A stretch of DNA of 64,000 bases from Dipteronia dyeriana (GCA_032871835.1 CM065299.1:26305074-26369073), one strand, 5' to 3'; shown: positions 51,428 through 63,388, numbered from the stretch's first letter. Program-made: numbers and translations. The notes: generated from the sequence alone by a model not told the origin.

Positions 51428-53563
51428 TGATCGGGACACGTCGTTGCAGTGTCATCAAATATGAATATTTAAGTTCGGCCTCGCAAGGGCGCAAGTCACA
51501 GAGACTAGCATAACGACAAACAAGGGATCGATCCATAGGGAGGTGGGATTCACCGACCGTCTCTAATTCTAGCTATTATTACAACACTCCAAGCGGACTC
51601 GTGTGTTGCTTGTGTGAAAAAGTGAATAATAATATAACTAAATAACTTATATATGATATATACAATGATAGATGGAATGAAGATATGCATGAAATGTGGT
51701 TACACTAGAGAAACGACTCAACCGTGACAATCCTCATAATTACGTTCTAGACTCACATAATCCTCAAGTGTGCAAGTATACATAGGCTCGTATCCCCTTA
51801 ATTAATCTCTAATCTCTCTCGATGTCTTAGAGATAGTATCCATATATACCCGAAATCTCTCTCGAGCAATCCGGACAATATATATGAACCCATTAAGCAC
51901 GTGGAATACAAATCGAACCCTATACGCTAGCCTAGTGGTTCTAGCACTTTCTAGTCAAGCATAGTGAATGTTTATCTAAGCATTGTCAAACGCATCTCCT
52001 CTCGGTACATAGTACTAACCATGGATCAATTACAAAGTGATCAATTAGGCTTTAAGCACTCAAAACATCCATATAACAACACAAGCACAAAAGAAATGTC
52101 GGTGGTCATTACTTCTAGGTCAAAGATTCGGTTTAGTCAACTCCCTATGATGGCTAAACATGGGAAACAAGTTTACCTAACAACTACATGCAACAATGTG
52201 ATTGTCATATCATTAAGAACATTCAATTTAGGTTAAAGGTTCATCCTCTTGATTAGGGAATTTTTTCACAATCAATTCATCACCCAATCTTATCACGTGG
52301 ATGGATAATCGTGTCTTAATTTAAAGACCCATTAAGAACAAGGATATGAACCAAGGTCAATTTAGCAACTAAAAGCCTGAACTGAAACCTTTTCTACTCT
52401 TTGGGGCTAAAATCCCTATTACTCAAATTACTCAATATATGGAATTTCAAGTCATCCATCAATCAATCAACAATCATGGGTATCTAATTTCTACTATAAA
52501 TTACTACTAATCCTAAACCCAATCATGGACACATATAGATTTCTAACAATTCATAAACATACATATCATATTAAGAGCATAAAAACACATATAGCAAAGA
52601 GCAAAACAAAACCCAAATGAATTTAAGAACAATCAATACATTTATTACATAAGTGTAGGTTTACAATATCCCAAAATTGGTGGAATACATCAATTAAGAA
52701 AATAAGAAATACAAAGAGAATGAGTAAAAGAAGTTACAACCCTTGAAGAAAACCCTCAAAGAGCTCCTTTCCATGCCTAGCTCGAATTTGGTCATAGACC
52801 CCTCCTATTCTCCTTACAATCTACTCTAAATTGTGATGGAGGAAGTGAAAAAGGGTGGTGAAGGTGTATGGTGAACTCCCATGGAGGATTTCCTCCATGG
52901 GAGCTTGAATCTCTCATTCCTTGGTGAAGAAGATGGAGAAGTATGAAGAAGATGAAGAGAAAAAGAGTTTGGGCGTGAGAGGTCTGAAGAGAGGAGAGAA
53001 AGTGGGTTATTTATAGGCTTGGAAGTTAGGGTAAGATATTGGGGTGAAAAGACAAGAATACCCTTAAAAAATGGCCAAAAAATGCATTTTCGTCCACATA
53101 TGCAGTACGTCACACGGTACGCATCAACAGGCGTACCGCACATCACTCTTGGAACCTACTGCCAAAAAATGCGGTACGAAGTGCGGTACGCATCAACACG
53201 GCGTACCGCACATATCTTCTTACCTTCACTAAAATGGTCATAACTTTCTTCAGAAACCTCGGAATCACGATCTGTAAAGTGCGTTGGAAAGAATACCACC
53301 CGGGCTTTCCGGAAAGTGGTTATAGAAGACGGTGTTCGATCGGAGGAGAGAGATATGACCTTCCAAAGTTGGGGTGTCTGCACAAGCTATTCCAAATTCT
53401 GCCATTTAACCTCCAAAAATCTTCAATTAAGCTCAAATGCCTTCCGTAGATACATGTACCTACACAAGGTTCACAAACACATCAAATACCAAAATATACT
53501 CAAAAACAAGAACAAAAACTAGGTAATGGGGACCTCAAATAGGTATATAAATCGTTCCGATCA
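51428..53563. mobile_element. Solo LTR, 2,136 bp
   Basis: Begins TGATCGGGACACG and ends GTTCCGATCA (TG...CA, inverted TGATCGG/CCGATCA ends), with a perfect 5-bp duplication GTACT (51423-51427, 53564-53568). No internal retroelement domain or second LTR. It contains an internal direct repeat around 53100-53210 (GCGGTACG...CGCATCAACA). Confidence 0.88.
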
Positions 53564-53755
53564 GTACTCCATTTGCTGTCCTTTAGCCTTTGAACCCTTT
53601 GTTGTTCATCCCATTTGTAAACAAAAACTCTAACATTGCATAATCCACTCCGTACACTAACAAAAAAAAAAACAAACAATGAAACAATTACTTGTTGACA
53701 AACTAAAGAAATATAATGAAAAATGACAGTAGGTTATTCGATCCTGCAAATTCGT

Positions 53756-56700
53756 CTACAAATCTATAGGAGACTTGTATGGTACACTATTGTTATATAT
53801 CTGGAATGCCATTTTTTTTCGAATGTCGCTCATTTCCTTCTATCCCCAGTTCCAGTTACCCTTATTAAAAATTGAAGTCTCTACATACTTACGAATAAAA
53901 ACTCCACAACTACATTGGTCAACCTATTGAGGGATCATTTGATTGCTAGACACCGAAACAATGAACATAACTCCTCGTGGTTTTTCGCTTCTATTTGAAA
54001 AGAAACCACACTTGTTCATAATACTTGGCAACAGTTGCCTCATGGGCATTAGTTGACTGAAACGCTCGACTTGAATTGATTTTTTCTTTGCTCCGGTTGG
54101 GTCAAATAGGGTAATGTGATGGTCAAACGAATCAACCTTGCATAATATCCAGTGACCATCTGGTTCCCCAAAACAGCAGGGAACACACAACTGCATTTAA
54201 AAATAGCCAACATAAATATTCATTAAAAAAACACACCAAAACGATAATGTGTGTTTTGTATTTGATACAACCACAGAAGACAGCATTTGAATACCTCAAA
54301 AAATAGAACATATATACAACCAATAGTTGATCTTTTTTGACAAGATTATGGAATACAAAAACTAATATAACTCACTTGTGTATACAACCACTAAGGCTGT
54401 CCCCATCTCGGCCTGTTACCACAACCATAATCAATCCAATCCTACAAACATTCAAAAGTAAATGCATCGAAATAAGATTCGGCTTTGTTGTCTATCTGAA
54501 GTATCTTTTTCCATTCCAAATTCAGTTTGATTCAGTTTTGTATGCAACAAACGTGAATTATAAGTTGATGCAAATTGTATTCATACTTTTGCCAACTAGA
54601 TATGTATGTACTATACTTATATAAAATTCAGAGGACAGTAGAACTAAACTATGACTGTAGTAATTGCGGTCCAATTCCTGCATTTTTGCCAAGTAGCTCA
54701 TGTATGCATCCACGTGCTGTTTCATAAAAACCAATGAATGAATAAAAATCTAGAAAATGTATAGAAAATGTATAAAAAATATATAAAAAATTTATACATA
54801 ACGAATACATAGACAAACTATGAAATCAAAAAAATGTACACTTACGTCAATGGACAACCATTTCGTAAGATCTTCCAATTCCATAAAAAAGACTTGTCAA
54901 CAGACTCCTTCGTTTCCACGTTTCACTTGAAATCAATGTAAAAAAGAAAACCGCTGTAATATTGTTCATTACAAAAGTATGCTTTACAAATGATAGGTTT
55001 ACAATTACATACCAGGCTGGTTTAGCTTTCCTCTTGAATTGGTCATATTTGTTCTTGTCTTATTGTATTTTCTTTGTAGATGACCATGTCGGGTCAATAA
55101 ATAGAGACATGCAGGACACAGATCGGAGCCTAACTCTAATCGATCGATCCTTTTCCGCAGTGTAGTTGTAACCCATCCTAAGATCTCCACTTACCAACAC
55201 TTATCTACCCACCACATTCTCCGTTGAGGGACCCATCTCCTCCTGATCTCTAACAATGGTATCTACCCCCTCCCTAGGCAAGCTCGGATCTCTAACAACG
55301 GTCAACGGTGCTTACAACACCCAACAATCGTATTCACAATATCCACATGAATAATACATAAATAACATATATACACAAATATACCTCCTGGTTGCTTTGA
55401 CCTCGGGTAGACTGTATCTCCTGCACGATACTTCTAAGCACACTTGGAAGGTTTGATACCTTCCATTTTACCACAACATCCAACACATTTGGAAGTGCCC
55501 TCACTGTCTCCAACAATTCGGTTATTCTATCACCACCCTAAAGTGTACATTTAAAATATGCAAGTGTCTTAGGAAAAATAATTAAAAGGTAACATTAATT
55601 TATACGACTATCATTCTAGTCCACTTACCCTAGATCGAGGCTCCTGTCGGGATGACATATGAGGATGCAGTGGGAGAGGGGTAGGTGTATATCCCGGTGT
55701 ATAGTCTTCTTCTTGATCAAGCCTGGTGACTGGGACTGCTTTTCTCTGCTTCTTCTTCACCGATGTCTTTTTCTTCTTCTTTTGTGCCTTTCTTTTCAAT
55801 GCCCTTTTACTGGTGACTGTCCCACCATCACCATCACCATCACCATCACCAACAACTCCATCATCACCATTATCCCCCTCCTCCAACAATTCATGCTTTT
55901 CCTTCATTTCCATTTCCACTAAAGGTATAAATTACGGACCCCCCGTCATATTGTAGTCAACTTCAACCCAATAATCTGCTTACGCCTCATCATCTGTTGC
56001 CTCCAAAGCCTCCTTTACATGAGCCTGTAATAATGTGATAATATTTAATGGTCTAAAATATTGTAACCAATTTAATAAATAAATAGTGTGTATGCGAATA
56101 ACCCACCTTCCCACTACGAATATTAGCTTCCAGATCTGAAATCGTTTGCATAAAATTTCGCAGCCTCTTATTCATAGTCCAACACTTCATCCTAGGCAAG
56201 GTATCTTGTAATCTCATTCCAAACCCATCGATCAAGCTGTCTACAACCTCCATCGCCCATACCTGAAAATAACAAGTTATGACAATTATACAAGTTAATA
56301 ACTTTTAATCTATAAGCCAATATTAAATAAAAGAATATAAATAATAGGAACTAATTAATAAATTTAGGCATCATCAATATATATGGTAGAGATAGGTTTG
56401 ATTCTATGTTTTGATGAAAAGAAACCTTAATAGTTAATATATATTAATGCATATGGCAACCTCTTTTTTTGTTGATTAATATATATTACAAGAATGTTCC
56501 TAATTTTGTTACATATAATTAATTTAAGCTTTTTAAAGCTATAGAGACAAATAATAGAATAAATAATAGGAACTAACCTCAACAGCCCACGGGAAACCGT
56601 ATAACCGGTACCTGACCTTGCCGTACGCTTTCTTAGAGTTTCTCGACCTAAAACCATGCCTCAAGTAGTGCAGCGTCATCTTGAACACATAGTGTCCCCA

Positions 56701-57234
56701 TGCAAAACCATTGAATGCCTCCAAATCATCAACCAAATTAAAAAGCCAATGGGTGACTTTTTTATCAAATGGTTGGCCAAACAATACATTGTTTGCTATC
56801 AAGAACATTGCCATCTTCAACGAATCATCAACCCCCAAGAAGTTGCCTGCTACAAATCGATCATACACAGTGGACAACTTCAAATCTTCGGCTTCTTCTT
56901 CAAGCCAATATATTTTATGGATGTCGTTTTCATTAGCCACATAAGGCGTGTTAATAATTTCAGAGATTTTCCCAAACCGTAAACTGGTCACCAAACAAAA
57001 TTCTCTTTGTCCAAATCTTGCCTTCTTTCCACCTATCGAAAACCACAACTCGTTCTCGGATGCACCATCTATCTTAAAATAACTCGCCATAAATTCAGCG
57101 TGCTTCCCCTCCTTGCGTAGTATGTCCTATATATTGCATATGTATTTCAACCTACAACCAACGTTGATTAATGCTTCTTGAATCCATTTATTTCTTTGGA
57201 CCTTCAAAAACTGATCATAATCGATGTTCTCCAT
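53756..57234 (-). pseudogene. DUF1985 plus Ulp1-like (C48) SUMO protease of MULE origin, degenerate
   Basis: Minus strand from 57234: MENIDYDQFLKVQRNKWIQE, an internal TAG, then DUF1985 (57090-56539; FGQREFCLVTSLRFGK, YDRFVAGNFLGVDDSLKMA, FNGFAWGHYVFKMTLHYL). A charged linker follows with a long acidic/Gly run and a Lys-rich basic patch (55919-55611). The C48 peptidase comes last: CVPCCFGEPDGHWILCKVD (catalytic His near 54153), LFDPTG, VSVSSNQMIPQ, a stop, then CSCGVFIRKYVE (catalytic Cys near 53906). Ulp1 proteases cleave SUMO; in plants many copies ride in MULEs. Stops and frame breaks make this copy inactive. Likely introns lie between the segments, and the first intron probably reaches to an ATG-GT near 58490. 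Confidence 0.85.
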
Positions 57235-57264
57235 CTGTAAAATATAAAAAACTTGGGTTCAATT

Positions 57265-57870
57265 AAGTAAACTCACATATTTCCAATTAAACAAACAAGT
57301 CATGCCCAATTAAACACACAAGTCATACCCAATTAAACACACAAGTTACACCAGTTCATACCCAATTAAACACACATGTTCACAATAATTAAACACACAA
57401 GTCATATCCAATTAAACAAACACACCCGTTCACAACAATTAAACACACTAGTCATAAGACTCATCACCAACTAAACACACCAGTCACACCCAATTAAACT
57501 CACTATTTCATACCCAATTAAACACACCTGTTCACATTAATTAAATACACCAATTCATACCCAATTAAACACACCAGTCATAACCAATTAAACACACCAG
57601 TTATAACCCATTAAACACACCCGTTCATAACAATTAAACACACCCGTTCACAACAATTAAACACACCGATTCATACCTAATTAAACACACCGATTCATAC
57701 CCAATTAAACACACCAGTCATACCCCATTAAATACACTCGTTCACAACAATTAAACACACCGGTCATACCCAATTAAACACACCAATCATATCCAATTAA
57801 ACATACCCGTTCACAACAATTAAACACACCTGTCATATCCAATTAAACACAACAGTTCATACCCAATTTC
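57265..57870 (-). repeat. AATTAAACACACC array upstream of the Ulp1-type gene
   Basis: More than twenty copies of CAATTAAACACACCAGTTCATACC-type units of about 20-30 bases. On the gene strand this reads GGTGTGTTTAATTG, as in the transposase intron. It lies just before the acceptor TTTTACAG that precedes the ATG at 57234, in the inferred first intron. Confidence 0.88.
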
Positions 57871-58997
57871 ACATCATTAATTAAACCACAAAAAAATGTA
57901 CAATTTCACATCATTAAAACACACCAGTTCACAATAACTCATTGACTGGATCAATATTTTAACATTCAAGTTGCTTCCAAAATCTATCTTTATCAATAAT
58001 TAAACCATAAAAAACACACATACACAATCAAAGAAAGAAACAAAAGACACTCACTGTCAACACAACTTCTTTTAAAGAATGAGATATCCAAACAAAAAAA
58101 AAAACAACTGGACCCACAAATCATGCTAACTATTTTAACATGCAAATCATGCTAACACCGGATATAAAAAACATTCAAAAGCTTCAAGCTTTCATTATGT
58201 ATCTATGAAAATCACAAGTTCAAATCATTTTGTTCAAATCCCTGTTCAGATTTCGAAATCAATCACAAGTGAACAAAATCAATTTCTTAAAATCCCTACT
58301 CAAATTTCGAAATCTATTACAAGTGAACAAAATCGATTTATTAAAATCCCTGTTCAAATTTTGAAAACTATCATAACTTAACAAAATCAAATTGTTAATG
58401 TATAAATGAAAATCAATTTCAGATTCTATCAACCAAAAATACAAAAAAATTGAAACCCCAAAGTAAAATGTGAAGAGGAAGTGCATACCATTGGTGAATG
58501 CGCGTCGTTGTCTCTGTCTCCACGTCGTCGTCGACTCGTCGTCAGTGGCTCTTCATAGTGGTGGTCGTCGGCAACGCTGGTCTCTCAAAGTCGGCGCCAC
58601 TCATCTCTCGCATCTTATCGTCTGCTCTGGTCTCTCTCATCTGCACTTCGTCATCGTCTCGTTGTCGTCGTCTCGTCATGGTGGTGGTGGTCGTCGGGTC
58701 TGGTCTCTCATAAGTCGTTGCCTTTGGTTTCACTTTTCTGGTTTGATAGTAACACTAAGAATGAACTCTCAAGTATCGGTTTTGGGCTTTTGTGTTTTCA
58801 ATTTGTTATTTTATTTTAATTCTTTACTAATTGCTTTTGAATTTTTTTTATTCAGTTTTATTTTTTCAATTCATTATCTGAAGGGTAATTTTATCCCAAA
58901 AGTGAAAAATTAGTAAAAACAATAAATTTACTAATCTTGAATCAAAACATTAAATAAACTAATTTTTTGGTTACTTTTAAAATTCTCTTTATTTTCT

Positions 58998-59400
58998 ATA
59001 TAACTTAGTGGTGAAGAGCGAACCACCACCGCAACTAGGAATTTGGAAACAAATATTCTAAATGAATAATGACACTGAAATTCATAATTGCCAAAATCCT
59101 CCCATTGCCCTTAAATTTGAGTATTAAATGACAATAAGGTGAGGTGGAATTGTAGAGAAGAAGTTAAAAAAGACTTATGTTAAAAAAGACTTTCTTTTTT
59201 ATTAATATAATTTCCATAATTATCAAGAAAATAATTATAATCTGATAGTTGACATGAATCCCATATATACATCAACAAATTCTCAAGTTTAACACTTGTT
59301 GAAATTGCATATGACAGTGAGAGGTGCAACTAATTAATCAAACTTGCCTCAATTGCATCCCCAATTGAAATTGACTTTTTACCAAGTATCTAATCCTTCT
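58998..59400. other. AT-rich intergenic DNA
   Basis: I see no gene or bounded element between the right MULE-1 target duplication and the MITE at 59401. Confidence 0.5.
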
Positions 59401-59801
59401 TTCTCTTCAACAGTAGAGACCCCTTAGATAAAGGTGGATGTTGTTGTAAGGGGCTCCGAAAGGAGTGTGTTTCGATAATATTCTCTTAAATGATTCTTAT
59501 AATATTTTTTTTTATTATCTTGATGTTTTACTCTGTAATTATTATTGTAAAACAAATTACTCATTGGATAATAAAAAAACTGTTGAGATTTAAGAGTTAA
59601 ATATTGGGTGCTTTTTAAAAAATAAAAATAAATTTAAATAAATGAGACCACCTAAAGGGCTGAAGTCACCCATTAATTAAGGGAGTGAGCTCCACCAAAA
59701 CACATTTAAGGAGACCTTTAAGAGATCTGTTGGAGTTGTAAAAATACAACTTCTCCCTTAATTAAACTAAGAGAGGTCTCAAAGGGAGACTGTTGGAGAT
59801 T
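59401..59801. mobile_element. MITE, second copy of the 6250-8030 family, uninterrupted
   Basis: About 401 bp, in opposite orientation to the copy at 6250-8030. The right end (AAGGGAGACTGTTGGAGAT) and the inner AAGGGAGTGAGCTCCACCAAAA match the complement of that copy. The left end (TTCTCTTCAACAGTAGAGACCCCTTAG) is more diverged. Confidence 0.65.
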
Positions 59802-59924
59802 CCCTAACCTAGTTTAAATTCTTTAGAATTATTATTTTTTACAAGAAACTTTTATACAAGCCAGAGTTGTATTCTAGAACAGACCCTGGTCTCGATCCGT
59901 GTTTGATTTCCCAACAAAAATAAA

Positions 59925-61003
59925 GGTTATTAAGATTTTAGTATCTCTAGTTAGCGTTAATTTGGGTTTGGTCCACTAGTTTTTAGAATTACCAACTTTA
60001 GTCATTCTGTAACGGTTTCCGTTAAATGACAAAGTCAGAGGGTAAAATGACCCTGTTGCCCTTGGCACATGTGAAAAGACCCTTATGCCCTTTAAGAAGT
60101 GGGTTGTTGGGCTTACTATGTGCATCCCAGCCCATATCCAATTGCACCCTAAAACAACCCATATCCAATTGATCCCTCTCCACCACAATCACTGCCATCG
60201 CCATCCATTATCATCATCATCATCACTTCTTTGTTTCTATTTTATTTTTCATTAAATACCATCAAAAATCCCACAACCATCAAATACCATCCAAGTATCC
60301 AACCATCATAATTTTTTTTTTTAAATATAAAAAATTTTGGGAGATGAAGAACAACTATCACCGCTGCCGATCTGATGCGAGCCATCCAATTCCGCCGCTG
60401 CGAGTCATCCATCACCGTCGTGATAGAAAGCTTCACCTATTGCCGAACACCAAACCCTAGCCATCACCTTTCCCGATCTGATGAAGACGTTTGCCAAAAG
60501 TCTCGAATTATTTTTTTCAAGATTGGTGGTCTGATGATTGTGATGAGGTTGGGTGATCTGATGATTGTGATTTAGTTGTGTTGGATTTTGAATATGAAAG
60601 AAGATGGAGAAAGAGACGGCGAGACTTGAGAGTGAGGGAGAGAGAAAGAGAAGATGGGAGAGAGAGACGGTGAAGATGATTGTGATTTATAATTTTGTTT
60701 TATATTTTTATTTTTTAATGTTTAATATTAATTATTTTAATATATTTTTTAATTTTTAAATTTTTTACATTACAAAATACCATTTTTACCCTTATTTATG
60801 AAAAGCTTTTAGAAGCTTTCATCGAATTTTCCATATTGCCCTTGTTGACATAACAGAAATCAAGGAAAATCTAGCGGAATTGGACGGTAGGGACTGAAAT
60901 AGGTATTGTCAGAAAACTAATGGACTAAAGTTAGTAATTCTAAAAACTAGTGGATCAAACTCAGATTAACGTTAACTAGAGGAACTAAAATCTTAATATC
61001 CCT
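59925..61003. mobile_element. Non-autonomous element with inverted repeats of about 80 bp, 1,079 bp, MULE-like
   Basis: The left end (GGTTATTAAGATTTTAG, with GTCCACTAGTTTTTAGAATT further in) matches the complement of the right end over about 80 bases with under ten differences. AAAAATAAA stands on both sides (59916-59924, 61004-61012), a possible 9-bp duplication, though low in complexity. The interior is UTR-like with CATCAT and GAGAGA repeats. No gene. Confidence 0.7.
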
Positions 61004-61012
61004 AAAAATAAA

Positions 61013-61373
61013 AACAAGATTGATCAGCAATGAAACAACCAATTACAGCAATGAGTGATGAATTAATTAAAGAATCAATGAAATGTTGATATGTACATTT
61101 TGGAACAAAGACCAGACCATATATGCAAAATTGCAAGCCAAACCAAACAAGCAATACATCACATCATTTATTTCATCTGTTCAAACACCTGAACAGTTCA
61201 CACTGAAAAAAAAAAAAAACTACTTCCATCCCAAAGTTGCTACAATGCATTCATAAGCATGGCATAGTAGCAGCAGAAATGGAATTAAAGACATTATTGA
61301 GAGCTTCATATAGCTACCAATGTTACCATAAAACCCTCTGGTAACTTTATTGGACCGATCATTGTTGTTGTTT
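61013..61373 (-). other. GRAS gene 3' flank
   Basis: Downstream of the minus-strand GRAS stop; probably its 3' untranslated region and spacer. No other gene is seen. Confidence 0.5.
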
Positions 61374-62945
61374 TTAGCATTTCCAGCAAGAAGTAGCAAT
61401 TATTGGCTTGGATTTCCAACCAAGAACCAGGCACCCTTTCTCCTCCACAACTGTGTAACCTTCACAAACATTAGTGTTGTTCTTGAGCCATTTCTGGGAC
61501 TGAGCCAGCATCTTGATGGGTGCAGCCTGAAACCCTGCACGGCTCATCCTCCTCCTCCATTGGTCGGCCCGCTCGTGGCGCTCCACCCTCGCAGGCCCCT
61601 CACAACTCACAATGTTCTTTATCTCCTCCGCGAAGTAAAACTGTTCCATCTTGGCACGCTTCGTGTCATATTTGGGCAACACGGCGTCTAGGGAGTCAAA
61701 AATTGCGGAGTAATAGTGCAGAGCTTCCATGAATCTCCCGAGAAAGAATGGCCCGTTGTGGCTCGAGTCCTGCTCAACTAGAACCAACACTCTTGGCGAG
61801 AGCTCATGGATTTTCTGCAGGACAGAATTCAGAGCTCCGCGACTTTCCTTAACAACACAATGCAACTGAAGAATGCTATTGACAATGAGAACTTCATTTT
61901 CAGAAATTTTAATGTCATTCGGCCTCAGGTTTTCCAAGTTGCTTTCCACCACCAAAAACTCCAAATTGATTCCATGATCTTTTGCCCAAGCCTCAAGTTC
62001 ATCACCGATGATTTGGAACTTATCAACAGAAAGGCCAACGGCAGTTATACGAAGGCGTTGGGGTGGTTTGCCTGCTCGGCTGGCAAGGCTTTGGATAAGC
62101 TGGCGCCATTGGTGTCCACGCGGCAGACCAAGGGTCATGCCTAAGTCCACAACATGGACTAAACTCTCTCCCTCAAAGGCTTCCAATATTGACAAGTTAG
62201 CGATAAAGTGACCAAACTGAATATGTGGGCAAAATTCGTAGACAAGGCGCAAAGCTTCTTCCTTCTTATCAGAGGCAATGTCCATTATATTCATCGTGGG
62301 TGCGGTAGAATTATTATCAACCGCTCCAAGGGGTTGAACCATTGCAAGACGGTCAGTAAGGCCTTCGACAAAGCAAGAAGCAACGCGTTGGAAGGAAGAT
62401 CCGAAGACCAAAGCATTGGCTCTAAGCTCTGATAACAAAGCTGAGGCATGTGACTTGTCTCTACAAGCCACAGCTTCAGCACAAGCAATGAGAAGCTGAA
62501 CAAGCTTCATCCCATCCGTGGTTCCATCTTCTTTAGTACTACTTTCACCATCGTGATCAGCATTGATCATGGCAGCTGCCGCCTCTTCCACTGCTTCGGC
62601 TGCAAGATATCTTTGACTATAAGTCCATATGTGATCCCTGAACTGCAGCCTTGGAAAGCTATTCAAACTACTAGTGCTGCTACTTCTGCTGATACAGCTT
62701 CCACCGCTGTATTGACTACTGTCAGTACTCGCAATGGTTTCAGCAATGCTCATTGTTCGTTTAATCCTCTTTTGCTCCCTGGTAATTTCATCGGGACACG
62801 ATAGGATCCAGCTAGAAGCAGCATTTGCCAACATTGGCATGAAAGGATAGTAGTAATCCATTGTTGAAAGGCCAAGTTCAAGGCCAATCATATCATTACT
62901 CATTTGATCGCTATAAAGCTTACAATTAGACAAGAATGGAATCAT
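61374..62945 (-). CDS. RAD1: GRAS-family transcriptional regulator, RAD1-like, single exon
   Basis: An uninterrupted 523-residue reading. The N-terminus is variable and Ser-rich (residues about 60-100). The GRAS domain begins near residue 146: leucine-rich region I (LVQLLIACAEAVACRDKSHA), the VHIID-equivalent LVHVVDLGMTLGLPRGHQWR, leucine-rich region II, a PFYRE-like part (PRVLVLVEQDSSHNGPFFLG) and a C-terminal SAW motif (CLVLGWKSKPIIATSCW). GRAS proteins are nuclear transcriptional regulators. The DLGMTLGLP-GHQWR block and IASDKKEEALRLVYEFCPHI fit REQUIRED FOR ARBUSCULE DEVELOPMENT 1 as I remember it, a factor for arbuscular mycorrhiza and absent from Arabidopsis. Family certain; subfamily likely. 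SCL or DELLA-like proteins would be the alternative. Start chosen as the first ATG of the frame. Confidence 0.9.
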   Translation of the reverse strand: MIPFLSNCKLYSDQMSNDMIGLELGLSTMDYYYPFMPMLANAASSWILSCPDEITREQKRIKRTMSIAETIASTDSSQYSGGSCISRSSSTSSLNSFPRLQFRDHIWTYSQRYLAAEAVEEAAAAMINADHDGESSTKEDGTTDGMKLVQLLIACAEAVACRDKSHASALLSELRANALVFGSSFQRVASCFVEGLTDRLAMVQPLGAVDNNSTAPTMNIMDIASDKKEEALRLVYEFCPHIQFGHFIANLSILEAFEGESLVHVVDLGMTLGLPRGHQWRQLIQSLASRAGKPPQRLRITAVGLSVDKFQIIGDELEAWAKDHGINLEFLVVESNLENLRPNDIKISENEVLIVNSILQLHCVVKESRGALNSVLQKIHELSPRVLVLVEQDSSHNGPFFLGRFMEALHYYSAIFDSLDAVLPKYDTKRAKMEQFYFAEEIKNIVSCEGPARVERHERADQWRRRMSRAGFQAAPIKMLAQSQKWLKNNTNVCEGYTVVEEKGCLVLGWKSKPIIATSCWKC

Positions 62946-63388
62946 CTCTAAAGCTCTCTTCGATCTCTCGCCTTCTCATAAATATATTCAACGATGCTCT
63001 GAAAGAACCTATTAGCAAGGGAGACTGCTTTAAATAGAAATCTCGCGGAAATTACTATGAGAATTGGACAAATGATCGATAAAGAATTGAATTCATATAT
63101 GGTTGTCTCCTTACACTATAGCATTCAATATAAAATTTTGCATCGAGCAATCGCAGAGCATTGTCCTACTTGTCCTTTTCATAAAACTTTGGATTCTCTT
63201 TCCTTGTCTTCACTTCCCACCTAGGTGGTCACTCCGATTTCATACACACCGTGATTGGAAAAAAAATCTTGTTGCCGGTAACCCTAGATATCCTAACTTT
63301 GTATCTCGTTATAATCTCAACTATCAATGTGTCAATTTATAAATAGACATTGTCACAAGGGTTCAATAGTTGCATCATCGGTTGGGAT
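62946..63388 (-). other. GRAS gene upstream region
   Basis: Probably 5' untranslated sequence and promoter of the GRAS gene. An open frame at 63103-63342 has no family motif. No other gene is seen. Confidence 0.45.
63027..63040 (-). promoter_or_regulatory. Candidate TATA box of the GRAS gene
   Basis: On the minus strand TTTCTATTTAAAGC lies 82-95 bases before the start codon, leaving a 5' untranslated region of about 50-60 bases. A best-fit assignment only. Confidence 0.35.

Larger units (their letters stand above)
47641..58988. mobile_element. Mutator-like element (MULE-1), 11.3 kb, with convergent transposase and Ulp1-type genes
   Basis: The perfect 9-bp duplication TTATTTTCT flanks it (47632-47640 and 58989-58997), the Mutator signature. 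The termini AGAGGAAATATCC and complement AGAGAATTTTAAA are weakly similar; inside them both ends share AAATTTATTGTTTTTAC. A transposase pseudogene occupies the left part (plus strand) and a DUF1985/Ulp1 pseudogene the right (minus strand). This gene pair is known from Kaonashi-type MULEs carrying a Ulp1 protease. Later insertions are a hAT MITE (50625-51206) and a solo LTR (51428-53563); without them the MULE is about 8.6 kb. Confidence 0.88.

Noticed and set aside
55611..55919. Separate small acidic/basic nuclear protein
   Set aside because: It lies in frame order between the DUF1985 and Ulp1 parts and is best read as the linker of that pseudogene.
57265..57870. AATTAAACACACC array considered as a telomere- or centromere-type satellite
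   Set aside because: Irregular spacing and confinement to one MULE; not the plant telomere unit TTTAGGG.
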